A DNA stretch of 45,419 nucleotides, taken from NCBI GenBank assembly GCA_945829115.1, contig CALZTP010000001.1:82316-127734 (forward strand). Direction: 5' to 3'. The notes beneath the pieces are model-generated. The model was not told the origin of the DNA and made no database searches. It saw nothing but the letters and a program-made list of their open reading frames with translations. Source of the DNA: an uncultured bacterium. GTDB taxonomy: Bacteria > Bacteroidota > Bacteroidia > Bacteroidales > Bacteroidaceae. A program made the translations under genes and the position numbers. This document shows positions 1-8,042 of the stretch, piece after piece. Each line of letters opens with the position of its first letter. Position 1 is the stretch's first letter.

Positions 1-411
1 ACGCCCAGTCTTGTTAATTGGAATACATACTGGAGCAAGTCCAGGAAGGAACATCAGAAGGTCGTTGACGAGGTATTTGAACTTTCCATTATAGTGACGC
101 CCAATGACTGCTCCAAGCGCCACACCGTCAGCACCTCCAAGCGGATGGTTAGACACGAATGTATACAGTTTTCCATCGTTAGGGTCTGGCAGATTCTCTT
201 TTCCAACGATTTCGAGGTTCATGCCGAGATAACGCACGCAACTTTCAAGCCATACGACTCCCTTCTCGTCTCGTGTTTCCCAGAGGAACGCATTCACCTC
301 ATCCTCGTGGATTGTTTTCTTCAGCCATTTCACAAGAAATCCCGGCACAAACTTTGCTCGGTCTCCCATCTTGCTTTTCAAGATTCCTTCTATGTCTATT
401 GTCTTTTCCAT
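1..411 (-). CDS. PlsC-type acyltransferase, 5' part only
   Basis: This is the first 137 codons of a gene that runs off the left edge; the stop lies outside the window. The start is the ATG whose complement is at 409-411. The protein begins MEKTIDIEGILKSK and carries NHPLGGADG at about residues 90-98, which fits the NHx4D catalytic motif of lysophospholipid/glycerol-phosphate acyltransferases (PlsC superfamily). A further conserved-looking stretch, VCIPINKTG, fits the block that follows in this family. The expected role is acyl transfer to a lipid acceptor at the inner membrane. In Bacteroides, acyltransferases of this sort include GlsA of glycine lipid synthesis; assignment to that type here is only a possibility. 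It is divergent from mraZ across a 370-bp spacer. Confidence 0.8.
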   Translation of the reverse strand, partial: MEKTIDIEGILKSKMGDRAKFVPGFLVKWLKKTIHEDEVNAFLWETRDEKGVVWLESCVRYLGMNLEIVGKENLPDPNDGKLYTFVSNHPLGGADGVALGAVIGRHYNGKFKYLVNDLLMFLPGLAPVCIPINKTGR

Positions 412-433
412 TACGTAAAATCAAAATCTTCTG

Positions 434-441
434 CAAAATTA
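434..441 (-). promoter_or_regulatory. Candidate -7 box for the acyltransferase gene
   Basis: On the minus strand this reads TAATTTTG, matching the Bacteroidetes -7 consensus TAnnTTTG, 22 bp before the acyltransferase ATG. No clear TTTG -33 box is seen upstream, so this is a tentative call. Confidence 0.4.
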
Positions 442-705
442 ACCAAATTATTTGAATGATTAGCATAGAAAAGGAAAAAACATTCATTTTTTTGTTAAAT
501 TGTCGGTCAGAAAGGTTTTTTGTAACCATAATACGACAAATTTGAACCAAATAAAGAGATTATTCCCTCTGTTGATTCGAAGCGAGAAAGGAGAGAAGAC
601 TGTTTGCAGGAGGTATTCGAATCTCTACCTTTAGGTACTTGATAAAAAGCAATTCGGAAGGAACTATTATTGTTAATAACATTTAAATTTTCGATTTTTC
701 AAAAA

Positions 706-735
706 AAAGTGGAGGAAAGTGGAGTGAAGTGGGTA
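706..735 (+). promoter_or_regulatory. Probable MraZ operator: three 10-bp direct repeats
   Basis: Three adjacent decamers, AAAGTGGAGG, AAAGTGGAGT and GAAGTGGGTA, place a GTGG core every 10 bp, one helical turn. MraZ proteins of Escherichia coli and Mycoplasma are known to bind GTGG-containing direct repeats of this spacing upstream of their own gene. The repeats end 9 bp before the -7 box and cover the place where a -33 box should lie, so binding there would be expected to repress the promoter. MraZ binding itself is an inference. Confidence 0.75.
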
Positions 736-744
736 ATTTTTTTG

Positions 745-752
745 TACCTTTG
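745..752 (+). promoter_or_regulatory. mraZ / dcw promoter, -7 box
   Basis: TACCTTTG matches the Bacteroidetes -7 consensus TAnnTTTG and lies 30 bp before the mraZ ATG. The usual TTTG -33 box is absent at the expected distance; that place is taken by the GTGG repeats. Few other promoter-like sites are seen in the cluster downstream, so this may drive much of it. Confidence 0.65.
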
Positions 753-781
753 CCACAAAATCTCTTAAACAAGGTAAGCGT

Positions 782-1231
782 ATGCGATTTATAGGTAACA
801 TAGAAGCGAAACTCGACCTCAAAGGGCGTGTCTTTCTCCCCTCTGTATTCCGAAAGGAACTGCAGAAGGAAGGGATAGAGACATTGGTGATGAGGCGAGA
901 CACATTCCAGCGATGCCTCGTGCTTTATCCCGAGGATGTCTGGAATGAGCTTATGTGCTCCATGCGCAAGAGACTTCAGCGCTGGAATGCGCGAGAACAG
1001 AACGTCTATCGCCAGTTCGTCAGCGAAGCAGAGATGGTTAGTCTTGACGGCAACGGAAGATTCCTGCTCACAAAGCGTTTGAAAGAGATTGCCGGAATAG
1101 AGACATCTGTGAACTTCATAGGAATGGGCGATACGATAGAGATTTGGGCGAAGGAAAGTACAGAAGAGCCATTCATGTCGCAGGAAGAGTTTGGCAAGGC
1201 ACTTGAAGAGCTCTTCTCTGACGAACTATAA
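782..1231 (+). CDS. mraZ: Division/cell wall cluster transcriptional regulator MraZ
   Basis: The protein has 149 residues, normal for MraZ. It contains the two SpoVT/AbrB-like halves of the family, the first around residues 5-50 with DLKGRVFLPSVFR, the second around 85-130 with SLDGNGRFLL. MraZ is a DNA-binding protein that oligomerises in a ring and in studied bacteria regulates its own operon. It is the first gene of the dcw cluster here, and three GTGG direct repeats lie just upstream, which supports autoregulation. The ATG at 782 is preceded by AAGGTAAGCG, a weak ribosome binding site, usual for this phylum. Confidence 0.95.
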   Translation: MRFIGNIEAKLDLKGRVFLPSVFRKELQKEGIETLVMRRDTFQRCLVLYPEDVWNELMCSMRKRLQRWNAREQNVYRQFVSEAEMVSLDGNGRFLLTKRLKEIAGIETSVNFIGMGDTIEIWAKESTEEPFMSQEEFGKALEELFSDEL

Positions 1232-1314
1232 AGAACTCATTTTTAAAGACCACAACTTCTTACAAAACAAGAAACTACGAGATAAACAAAACATAGAAAC
1301 GACAATAGAGAAAC

Positions 1315-2268
1315 ATGAACGAGAGCACAACATACCATATTCCCGTACTGCTAAAGGAGAGTGTTGACGCACTTGTGGGCAATGACGAAGGAACATACGT
1401 GGACACCACCTTTGGAGGAGGTGGACATTCACGCGAGATTCTGTCGCGCCTTGGCGAGAACGGCAGACTGTTCTCCTTCGATCAAGATGCTGATGCAGAG
1501 GAGAACGCTCTAAAGAAACGGGAAGACGGTATCTGTCTCTCTACAGACCCTCGCTGGACTTTCGTACGCTCGAATTTCCGATACCTAAAGAACTGGATGC
1601 GATACCACGGTATAGACGGTGTGGACGGAATACTTGCCGACCTCGGTGTGTCAAGCCATCACTTCGACGATGAGAGTCGTGGGTTCTCCTTCCGCTTTGA
1701 CGGTCCGTTGGACATGAGAATGAATAAGCGGGGAGGCACTACAGCAGCAGACATTGTGAACGACTATGAAGAGGAGCGCATTGCAGACATACTCTTTCTC
1801 TATGGAGAACTGAGGCAGTCGAGGAAGATTGCTCGAGAGATTGTGAAAGCTCGTGAACGTGGGCGAATCGCCACCACTCATGGTCTTCTTGCTGCTGTAG
1901 AAAACTGCTTTCCACGAGAGCGAGAGAAAAAAGACATCACACGTCTCTTTCAAGCATTGCGCATAGAGGTAAACCATGAGATGGATGCCCTTCGCGACAT
2001 GCTCCTTTCTGCTCAAGAGGTTCTCAACCCAGGAGGTCGACTGGTTGTCATCACTTACCACTCTCTGGAAGACCGTATGGTTAAGAACATCATGAAGACC
2101 GGAAACATTGAGGGCAAGCAGCAACAAGACTTCTTCGGAAGGGTTCAGACACCTTATAACCTTATTGTCAACAAGCCTATCGTGCCTTCAGCCGAAGAGC
2201 AGGAGGAAAATCCAAGAAGCCGAAGTGCAAAACTACGAATAGCAGAAAGGAAGGAGGACGAAAAATGA
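1315..2268 (+). CDS. rsmH: 16S rRNA (cytosine-1402 N4) methyltransferase
   Basis: The 317-residue protein matches RsmH (MraW) in length and motifs: YHIPVLLKESVDAL at the start, the S-adenosylmethionine loop DTTFGGGGHS at residues 30-39, ILADLGVSSHHFD and RGFSFRFDGPLDMRM in the middle, and VVITYHSLEDRMVK near the C-terminus. It methylates N4 of C1402 in the 16S rRNA P-site. It follows mraZ after an 83-bp gap, and its stop codon overlaps the next start in an ATGA, so it is probably translationally coupled to the FtsL-like gene. Confidence 0.96.
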   Translation: MNESTTYHIPVLLKESVDALVGNDEGTYVDTTFGGGGHSREILSRLGENGRLFSFDQDADAEENALKKREDGICLSTDPRWTFVRSNFRYLKNWMRYHGIDGVDGILADLGVSSHHFDDESRGFSFRFDGPLDMRMNKRGGTTAADIVNDYEEERIADILFLYGELRQSRKIAREIVKARERGRIATTHGLLAAVENCFPREREKKDITRLFQALRIEVNHEMDALRDMLLSAQEVLNPGGRLVVITYHSLEDRMVKNIMKTGNIEGKQQQDFFGRVQTPYNLIVNKPIVPSAEEQEENPRSRSAKLRIAERKEDEK

Positions 2269-2936
2269 GTAACGAGGAACTGATAATTACAAACGAGCTC
2301 GAAGAACAGACCATTCAAGAGAAACAAGAAAGCGAACGAGGAAAGGAAAAAGTCAAGAAAACCACCGAAAACGCTTTGGAAGGGGAACTCGGAGAAAGCA
2401 ACGCCCATATATCAGGAGAAGAGAACACCCCTGCAGTTACGTCTGGAGAAAGCAACGCCCATATATCAGGAGAAGAGTACACCCCTTCTGCTGCATCTAA
2501 AGACAGCAACACCCCTGCAACTGGCTCAGGTGTTATAAAGGAAGCAGATAGCGACCCTTCCTTCCGTGAGATTCTCCGCGAGCAGATTCACGAGGAAGAG
2601 CAGGCACAGTCTCCTACGTTTTCTGTGATAAAGATTCTTGGTGGTGATTTCTTCACCTCCCAGATTCTTCGCCGTCAGATATGGCTCATGCTCCTTATCT
2701 TTGCCTTTATGATCATGTATGTCTCAAACCGTTATAGTTGCCAGAAGAGCATGCTTGAGATAGACAATTTGCGAAAGGAACTTCAGGACGCGAAATACAA
2801 GGCGCTCTCCACATCGAGTAGCCTCACTGAGCGTTCTCGCCAAAGCAAGGTATTAGACATGTTAAAAGAGAACAACGACAGTGTGCTGCATATCGCCACA
2901 CAACCACCATATATAATTAATGTACGTGAAGAATAG
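2265..2936 (+). CDS. ftsL: FtsL-like cell division protein (Bacteroidetes type)
   Basis: The 223-residue protein sits exactly where ftsL belongs, between rsmH and ftsI, overlapping rsmH by 4 bp. It has a long charged cytoplasmic N-terminal part of about 137 residues, one membrane span at about 138-155, and a short periplasmic coiled coil (SMLEIDNLRKELQDAKYKAL). FtsL in other bacteria links FtsQ/FtsB to FtsI and FtsW at the septum. The sequence itself is too diverged to prove homology, so the name rests on topology and position. The N-terminal part contains a tandem 18-residue duplication (residues 43-60 and 61-78). It is much longer than E. coli FtsL (about 120 residues), mostly through that N-terminal extension. 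Confidence 0.8.
   Translation: MSNEELIITNELEEQTIQEKQESERGKEKVKKTTENALEGELGESNAHISGEENTPAVTSGESNAHISGEEYTPSAASKDSNTPATGSGVIKEADSDPSFREILREQIHEEEQAQSPTFSVIKILGGDFFTSQILRRQIWLMLLIFAFMIMYVSNRYSCQKSMLEIDNLRKELQDAKYKALSTSSSLTERSRQSKVLDMLKENNDSVLHIATQPPYIINVREE
2391..2498 (+). repeat. 54-bp tandem duplication inside the FtsL-like gene
   Basis: Two copies start at 2391 and 2445. Each encodes GESNAHISGEE followed by N or Y, then TP and a variable tail. The period of 54 bp keeps the reading frame. The DNA is almost identical over the first 33 bp of each copy, which suggests a recent duplication. Confidence 0.85.
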
Positions 2937-2950
2937 AATAGATAGAAGTC

Positions 2951-5158
2951 ATGGCTAAGTTCAACGAAAAAGTATCTATGCTGAGATACAGGGTCATTGG
3001 AGGAATCATGCTTCTGCTGGCATTCACCATTGTCGGCAGAGCAGGATATATCATGACTGCCAAAAGAGACTATTGGACGAAAGTCTCCGACCGCCTTAAA
3101 GCCGACAGCGTACCTGTAAAGCCAACACGAGGAAACATACTCAGTAGCGACTGCCAGCTTTTAGCAAGTAGTCTACCAGAATATCGACTCTATGTAGACT
3201 TCACAACAATGGCGGCATCAAAGGTCGACACCCTGTGGGATGAAAAGGAAGACTCGATATGCATTGGTCTGAACCAGATATTCCCTCAGAAGAGTGTGGA
3301 AGAGTTCCGAAAGCATCTTCGCGAAGGCAAGGAGCAGAAAAGGACTTTAAAAGATGGCACTGTGGTTACGGGCAATAGTCATTGGGCTATCTGGCCTCGC
3401 CGTGTTAGCTATTCTGTTTTCTGTGAGGTAAAGCAGTTGCCTATCTTCCGAATGAGTAAATACAAGGGAGGCTTCCATTTCGAAAAATACAATGCTCGTA
3501 CTCGTCCGAATGGCTCTCTTGCCTCAAGAACCATCGGTGAGATGTATGGTGAGAAAGACTCTGCACGCTGTGGACTGGAGATGTACTACGACTCTATTCT
3601 CCGTGGCGACAAAGGTTTCATTAACCGCCGCAAGGTTCTGCAGAAATACCTTGACATCATGATTAAAGAGCCTGTTGATGGTGCTGACATCGTGACAACG
3701 ATAGACGTAAACATACAGGACCTTGCAGAACATGCCATCATCAACAAGATGAAGGAAATAGGTGGTGAGCTTGGCGTGGCTATTGTTATGGAGACAAAAA
3801 CTGGCGATGTAAAGGCACTTGTGAACATGACGCGTCTTACAGACAGCAACGGAGAATATTACTACCGTGAGATAAAGAACAATGCCGTCTCAGACCTTGT
3901 GGAGCCAGGCTCCGTGTTCAAGACAGCATCTATTCTTGCCGCCCTTGACGATGGAGTCATAGATACCACACGTCAATACAATGTAGACACAGGTGGTGGA
4001 GTATACCAAATGCACGGAAGACCAATGCGCGACCATAACTGGCGTCGTGGCGGATATGGCATCTTGACCGTCCCAGAGGTGCTGTACGTAAGTAGCAACA
4101 TCGGTGTTAGCCGCCTTATTGACAAGGCATACCATAACAATCCAGAGCGATTCGTGGAGAAAATCCACAGCCTCGGATTAGGCATAGACTTTGACCTTCC
4201 CTTCCCAGGCGCACAGAAACATGCCATTGTGCGTATGCCAAAGAAAGGGCGCGACGGAAGATACGTGAACTGGTCGGAAACGGCACTCCCTTGGATGTCG
4301 ATAGGCTACGAGACTCAGATCCCGCCTATCTTCACTGTGGCTTTCTACAATGCCATAGCAAACAACGGACGCTTCATGCAGCCAAGGTTTGTGAAGGAAG
4401 TACAGAAAGAAGGGGTGACGATAAAGGAGTTCCCACCTGTCTGTTTGAAAGAGAAGATCTGCGGTGATGTCGCACTAAAGAAAATCCAGGAGATTCTGGA
4501 AGGTGTGGTCTCTAAAGGTCTTGGAAAGAGAGCTGGCAGCAAGGCTTTCCAAGTAGCAGGAAAAACAGGTACCGCACAGGTGGCAGACGAGAGTGGCTCA
4601 TACAAATCAGGCAGAGTGAGATACTGGCTGTCGTTCTGCGGTTTCTTCCCATACGAGAATCCAGAGTACACCTGCATAGTCTGTCTAAAGAAGACAGGAA
4701 CACCTGCTTCTGGTGGACTAATGTGCGGAGCTGTCTTCCACGAGATCTCCGAGGGTATCATGGCAAAGAAGCTTAAGCACAATATCCAGGTTGCCCGCGA
4801 CTCTGCCTCATGCGCCATTCCAGATGTAAAGGCAGGAAACCTACTCGCTGCAGACTACGTACTTAGTCATCTGAAGGTGAACACAGCAGGAGGCTGGAAC
4901 GGTATGCACAGCACAGGAAATCCCGTCTGGGGAAATGCAGAGAAGAGACATAACGGAGTTCGTTTCACAAAGCATTCTGAGACGACAAAGACTCTTGTTC
5001 CAGACGTTAGGGGTATGGGAGCACGTGATGCAGTTTATCTTCTCGAGAACTATGGCATGAAGGTGAGCATCTCTGGTCGTGGCAAGGTAAAGAAACAATC
5101 TGTTGCACCGAATAGCAAGGTTGTAAAGAATATGCACATTACCATAGAATTAGGATAA
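2951..5158 (+). CDS. ftsI: Septal peptidoglycan transpeptidase FtsI (PBP3) with PASTA domain
   Basis: The 735-residue protein is a class B penicillin-binding protein. It has an N-terminal membrane anchor (about residues 10-32, VIGGIMLLLAFTIVGRAGYI), a PBP dimerisation domain with the VKPTRGNIL motif, and a transpeptidase domain with all three active-site motifs: SVFK with the nucleophile at S321, SSN at 381-383, and KTGT from K538. A C-terminal PASTA domain occupies about residues 682-735 (LVPDVRGMGARDAVYLLE). It cross-links septal peptidoglycan in the periplasm with FtsW. It is 14 bp after the FtsL-like gene, consistent with one operon. The catalytic set is intact. Confidence 0.96.
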   Translation: MAKFNEKVSMLRYRVIGGIMLLLAFTIVGRAGYIMTAKRDYWTKVSDRLKADSVPVKPTRGNILSSDCQLLASSLPEYRLYVDFTTMAASKVDTLWDEKEDSICIGLNQIFPQKSVEEFRKHLREGKEQKRTLKDGTVVTGNSHWAIWPRRVSYSVFCEVKQLPIFRMSKYKGGFHFEKYNARTRPNGSLASRTIGEMYGEKDSARCGLEMYYDSILRGDKGFINRRKVLQKYLDIMIKEPVDGADIVTTIDVNIQDLAEHAIINKMKEIGGELGVAIVMETKTGDVKALVNMTRLTDSNGEYYYREIKNNAVSDLVEPGSVFKTASILAALDDGVIDTTRQYNVDTGGGVYQMHGRPMRDHNWRRGGYGILTVPEVLYVSSNIGVSRLIDKAYHNNPERFVEKIHSLGLGIDFDLPFPGAQKHAIVRMPKKGRDGRYVNWSETALPWMSIGYETQIPPIFTVAFYNAIANNGRFMQPRFVKEVQKEGVTIKEFPPVCLKEKICGDVALKKIQEILEGVVSKGLGKRAGSKAFQVAGKTGTAQVADESGSYKSGRVRYWLSFCGFFPYENPEYTCIVCLKKTGTPASGGLMCGAVFHEISEGIMAKKLKHNIQVARDSASCAIPDVKAGNLLAADYVLSHLKVNTAGGWNGMHSTGNPVWGNAEKRHNGVRFTKHSETTKTLVPDVRGMGARDAVYLLENYGMKVSISGRGKVKKQSVAPNSKVVKNMHITIELG

Positions 5159-5172
5159 AACTAATTTCTCTG

Positions 5173-5195
5173 TTGGTGTGCAGAAATAAAAATAA
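5173..5195 (+). repeat. Short MITE-end-like motif before murE
   Basis: TTGGTGTGCAGAAATAAAAA directly precedes the murE ATG. It shares GGTGTGC and the following A/T run with the terminal inverted repeat of the element at 26991-27156. Because it is short, the relation is suggestive only; the same form recurs before the genes at 10728 and 38499. Confidence 0.45.
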
Positions 5196-6665
5196 ATGAA
5201 GGTTATGAAACTATCAGCCATTATTGAAAAAATCGCCGTTACAAGCAGCACAGGCGATATGAACAAGGAAATTACAGGCGTGAACATCGACAGCCGGAAG
5301 ATTTTGCCAGGGCATCTCTTTGTGGCTATGCGAGGTACGCAGGTGGACGGACATAAGTTCATTCCTACGGCAATCGAGAAAGGAGCCGTAGCAATTCTCT
5401 GCGAGGAGATTCCTGTAGAGCAGAAGGAAGGGGTGGCGTATGTCCGTGTAGCATCTTGCGAGGCAGCTGTTGGTACTGTTGCCACCACTTTCTATGGAAA
5501 TCCTTCAGAGAAGTTGCAGCTCGTGGGCGTAACGGGTACGAATGGAAAGACAACCATCGCCACCTTATTATATAATATGTTCCGAAGAATGGGTCATAAA
5601 TGCGGTCTGCTCTCTACCGTCTGCAACTATATCGAAGATGAAGCTATTCCTGCCTCACACACCACCCCAGACCCTATTGAATTGAACCGTCTGCTGGCAG
5701 AGATGGTCGAGAAGGGATGTGAATATGCCTTTATGGAATGCTCCAGTCATGCCATCCACCAACAGAGAATTGGTGGTTTGACCTTTGCAGGTGGTATCTT
5801 CACAAACCTCACCCGCGACCATCTCGACTACCACAAGACGTTCGAGAACTACCGAGATGCGAAGAAACTCTTCTTCGACCATCTTCCAAAGAAGGCGTTT
5901 GCCATCACGAACGCAGACGACAAGAACGGTCTCTTCATGACTCAGAACACAAAAGCCTCGGTACGCACATATAGCACAAGGTCTATGGCAGACTACAAGG
6001 CTCGCATTTTAGAATGCCACTTTGAGGGAATGCTCTTAGAGATTGACGGCAGAGAGGTTGCTGTGCAGTTTATCGGGAAGTTCAATGTCTCCAACCTCCT
6101 TGCCGTATATGGTGCCGCTCTTATGTTAGGAAAGAGTCAGGATGAAGTGCTCTTAGTGCTCTCCACGCTGAAGAGCGTTTCTGGACGCTTAGAGCCAATA
6201 CGTTCAAAGGAAGGCGTTACAGCTGTTGTGGACTACGCCCACACTCCTGATGCCTTGGAGAATGTTCTCAATGCCATCCATGAGGTTCTGAACGGGAAGG
6301 GAAGAATCATCACTGTCTGTGGCTGCGGTGGAAATAGAGACAAGGGGAAGCGTCCGCTGATGGCTCAGGAGGCAGCACGACAGAGCGACCTTCTCATTCT
6401 TACCTCCGACAACCCTCGCCATGAGAATCCAGAGGACATCCTCGACGATATGGAAAGAGGTTTGAAGCCAGGAGATTTAGACTCTATGCTTAGGATTACA
6501 GACCGCCGCCAGGCTATACGCACTGCTGTGAAGATGGCGAAGAGTGGTGACGTTATACTAATAGCTGGCAAGGGGCATGAAGACTACCAGATTATCGGTG
6601 ACGAGAAGCATCACTTCGACGATCGTGAGGAGGTGCGCAAAGCTTTTGGCATTCCAGAGGCGTAA
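5196..6665 (+). CDS. murE: UDP-MurNAc-tripeptide synthetase, meso-diaminopimelate adding
   Basis: The 489-residue protein is a Mur ligase. The ATP-binding loop TGTNGKTT lies at about residues 113-120, a central-domain motif [17 protein letters not shown] follows, and the DNPR motif is at 405-408. DNPR is the known signature of enzymes that add meso-diaminopimelate rather than lysine as the third stem-peptide residue, so this organism probably makes DAP-type peptidoglycan. The enzyme is cytoplasmic. Two in-frame ATGs, at 5196 and 5205, are possible starts; the first is used here. It lies 37 bp after ftsI. Confidence 0.96.
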   Translation: MKVMKLSAIIEKIAVTSSTGDMNKEITGVNIDSRKILPGHLFVAMRGTQVDGHKFIPTAIEKGAVAILCEEIPVEQKEGVAYVRVASCEAAVGTVATTFYGNPSEKLQLVGVTGTNGKTTIATLLYNMFRRMGHKCGLLSTVCNYIEDEAIPASHTTPDPIELNRLLAEMVEKGCEYAFMECSSHAIHQQRIGGLTFAGGIFTNLTRDHLDYHKTFENYRDAKKLFFDHLPKKAFAITNADDKNGLFMTQNTKASVRTYSTRSMADYKARILECHFEGMLLEIDGREVAVQFIGKFNVSNLLAVYGAALMLGKSQDEVLLVLSTLKSVSGRLEPIRSKEGVTAVVDYAHTPDALENVLNAIHEVLNGKGRIITVCGCGGNRDKGKRPLMAQEAARQSDLLILTSDNPRHENPEDILDDMERGLKPGDLDSMLRITDRRQAIRTAVKMAKSGDVILIAGKGHEDYQIIGDEKHHFDDREEVRKAFGIPEA

Positions 6666-6725
6666 AAATGGCAGTCATAAATAGCATGAGCCAGTCTTGA
6701 ATCATAAAGAAAAAAAGAAGAAAAA

Positions 6726-7988
6726 ATGTTATATTACCTTTTCAGATACCTTGAGGAATTTGGCATTCAGGGTGCACACCTTTGGAGCTATATCTCTTTC
6801 CGCTCTTTGCTGGCACTGATTCTCTCATTGATTATCAGCATCTACTTCGGTGAGAAGTTCATAAAATGGATGAAGCGACACAATGTCAGCGAAGCACAAA
6901 GAGACAAATCTATTGACCCTTACGGTCAGCAGAAAAAGGGTGTTCCAACGATGGGTGGAATCATTATCCTTGTAGCAATCCTCATTCCTTGCCTTCTCTT
7001 TGGAAGACTGAGGAACATTTACATGATACTGATGCTCGTGACAACAGTCTGGTTAGGAGCAATAGGATTCATTGACGACTATATAAAGATGAAAATCTCC
7101 AAGGATGGTCTTCGCCCTATCTATAAGCTTGCAGGCCAGGCACTTCTCGGACTTTTTGTGAGTCTTACACTATGGATGTCGCCAGACGCTACAGTAAGAG
7201 AGAATGTCTCAATGAAGAAGCAAGGCGCAGAGATGATTGTCTACAAAAGTGAGCCTGTAAAGTCTACGATTACCACCATTCCTTTCGTAAAAGACAACAA
7301 CCTTGACTACAGAAGCATTGTAGGATTCTGTGGAAAATATAAGAATGCAGCTGGATGGATTCTCTTAGTCATCATGACAACAATCGTGGTGACAGCTGTT
7401 TCAAACGGTTCTAACCTAAACGATGGTATGGACGGCATGTGTGCTGGAAATGCAGCCATTATAGGTGTTGCCCTTGGCATTCTCGCTTATGTGTCCTCAA
7501 ACATAAAATATGCAGGATATTTTGATATCATGTATGTTCAAGGGTCGCAAGAACTGGTGATCTTCCTTTGCGCATTCATAGGGGCACTGATAGGATTCTT
7601 GTGGTATAACGCTTATCCAGCACAAGTATTCATGGGCGATACGGGCTCACTTGCCATCGGTGGCATTATAGGTGTTACAGCAGTCATAATACACAAGGAG
7701 TTGCTGATTCCTATTCTCTGCTTCGTGTTCTTTATGGAAAGCGTCTCTGTATTGCTGCAGGTGAGGGTAGCAAAGTTCGGAAACAAAAGGGGTAAGAAGC
7801 TCCGACTTTTTAAGAGGGCTCCTATCCACGATGCCTTTAGAATACTCCCTGGACAGATTGCTCCAGACGTGAAAGTCTTACTGAACTGGCCTAAGGGCTG
7901 CTGGTTGGAGTCAAAGATCACAACGCGCTTCTGGATCATCACAGTCCTTATGGCTGCACTTGCCATCATCACGCTGAAAATACGATAG
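6726..7988 (+). CDS. mraY: Phospho-MurNAc-pentapeptide transferase
   Basis: The 420-residue integral membrane enzyme transfers phospho-MurNAc-pentapeptide to undecaprenyl phosphate, making lipid I. Family motifs are clear: KKGVPTMGGIIIL near residue 75, GFIDDYIKM, SNGSNLNDGMDGMCAG with the catalytic aspartates, VFMGDTGSLAIGG, and the C-terminal PIHDAFR. It is about 60 residues longer than E. coli MraY. An extra segment at about residues 155-210 (KKQGAEMIVYKSEPVKST) accounts for much of this, and longer MraY proteins are usual in Bacteroidetes. The active-site residues appear intact. Confidence 0.96.
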   Translation: MLYYLFRYLEEFGIQGAHLWSYISFRSLLALILSLIISIYFGEKFIKWMKRHNVSEAQRDKSIDPYGQQKKGVPTMGGIIILVAILIPCLLFGRLRNIYMILMLVTTVWLGAIGFIDDYIKMKISKDGLRPIYKLAGQALLGLFVSLTLWMSPDATVRENVSMKKQGAEMIVYKSEPVKSTITTIPFVKDNNLDYRSIVGFCGKYKNAAGWILLVIMTTIVVTAVSNGSNLNDGMDGMCAGNAAIIGVALGILAYVSSNIKYAGYFDIMYVQGSQELVIFLCAFIGALIGFLWYNAYPAQVFMGDTGSLAIGGIIGVTAVIIHKELLIPILCFVFFMESVSVLLQVRVAKFGNKRGKKLRLFKRAPIHDAFRILPGQIAPDVKVLLNWPKGCWLESKITTRFWIITVLMAALAIITLKIR

Positions 7989-8042
7989 GCAGATGGCTAT
8001 TAACAAAAGGTGAAAAAGAATCAAAAGAAGATAAAAGTAAAC

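Larger units (their letters stand above)
412..781. other. 370-bp divergent intergenic region
   Basis: The spacer between the acyltransferase and mraZ is AT-rich and holds no convincing ORF. Its left end carries the candidate promoter of the acyltransferase and its right end (701-760) holds the mraZ promoter with its repeated boxes. The middle, about 450-700, shows poly-A and poly-T runs and nothing else I recognise. Confidence 0.6.

Noticed and set aside
94..459. 121-codon plus-strand frame at the left end
   Set aside because: It is antisense to the acyltransferase gene, whose frame carries the clear NHx4D motif.
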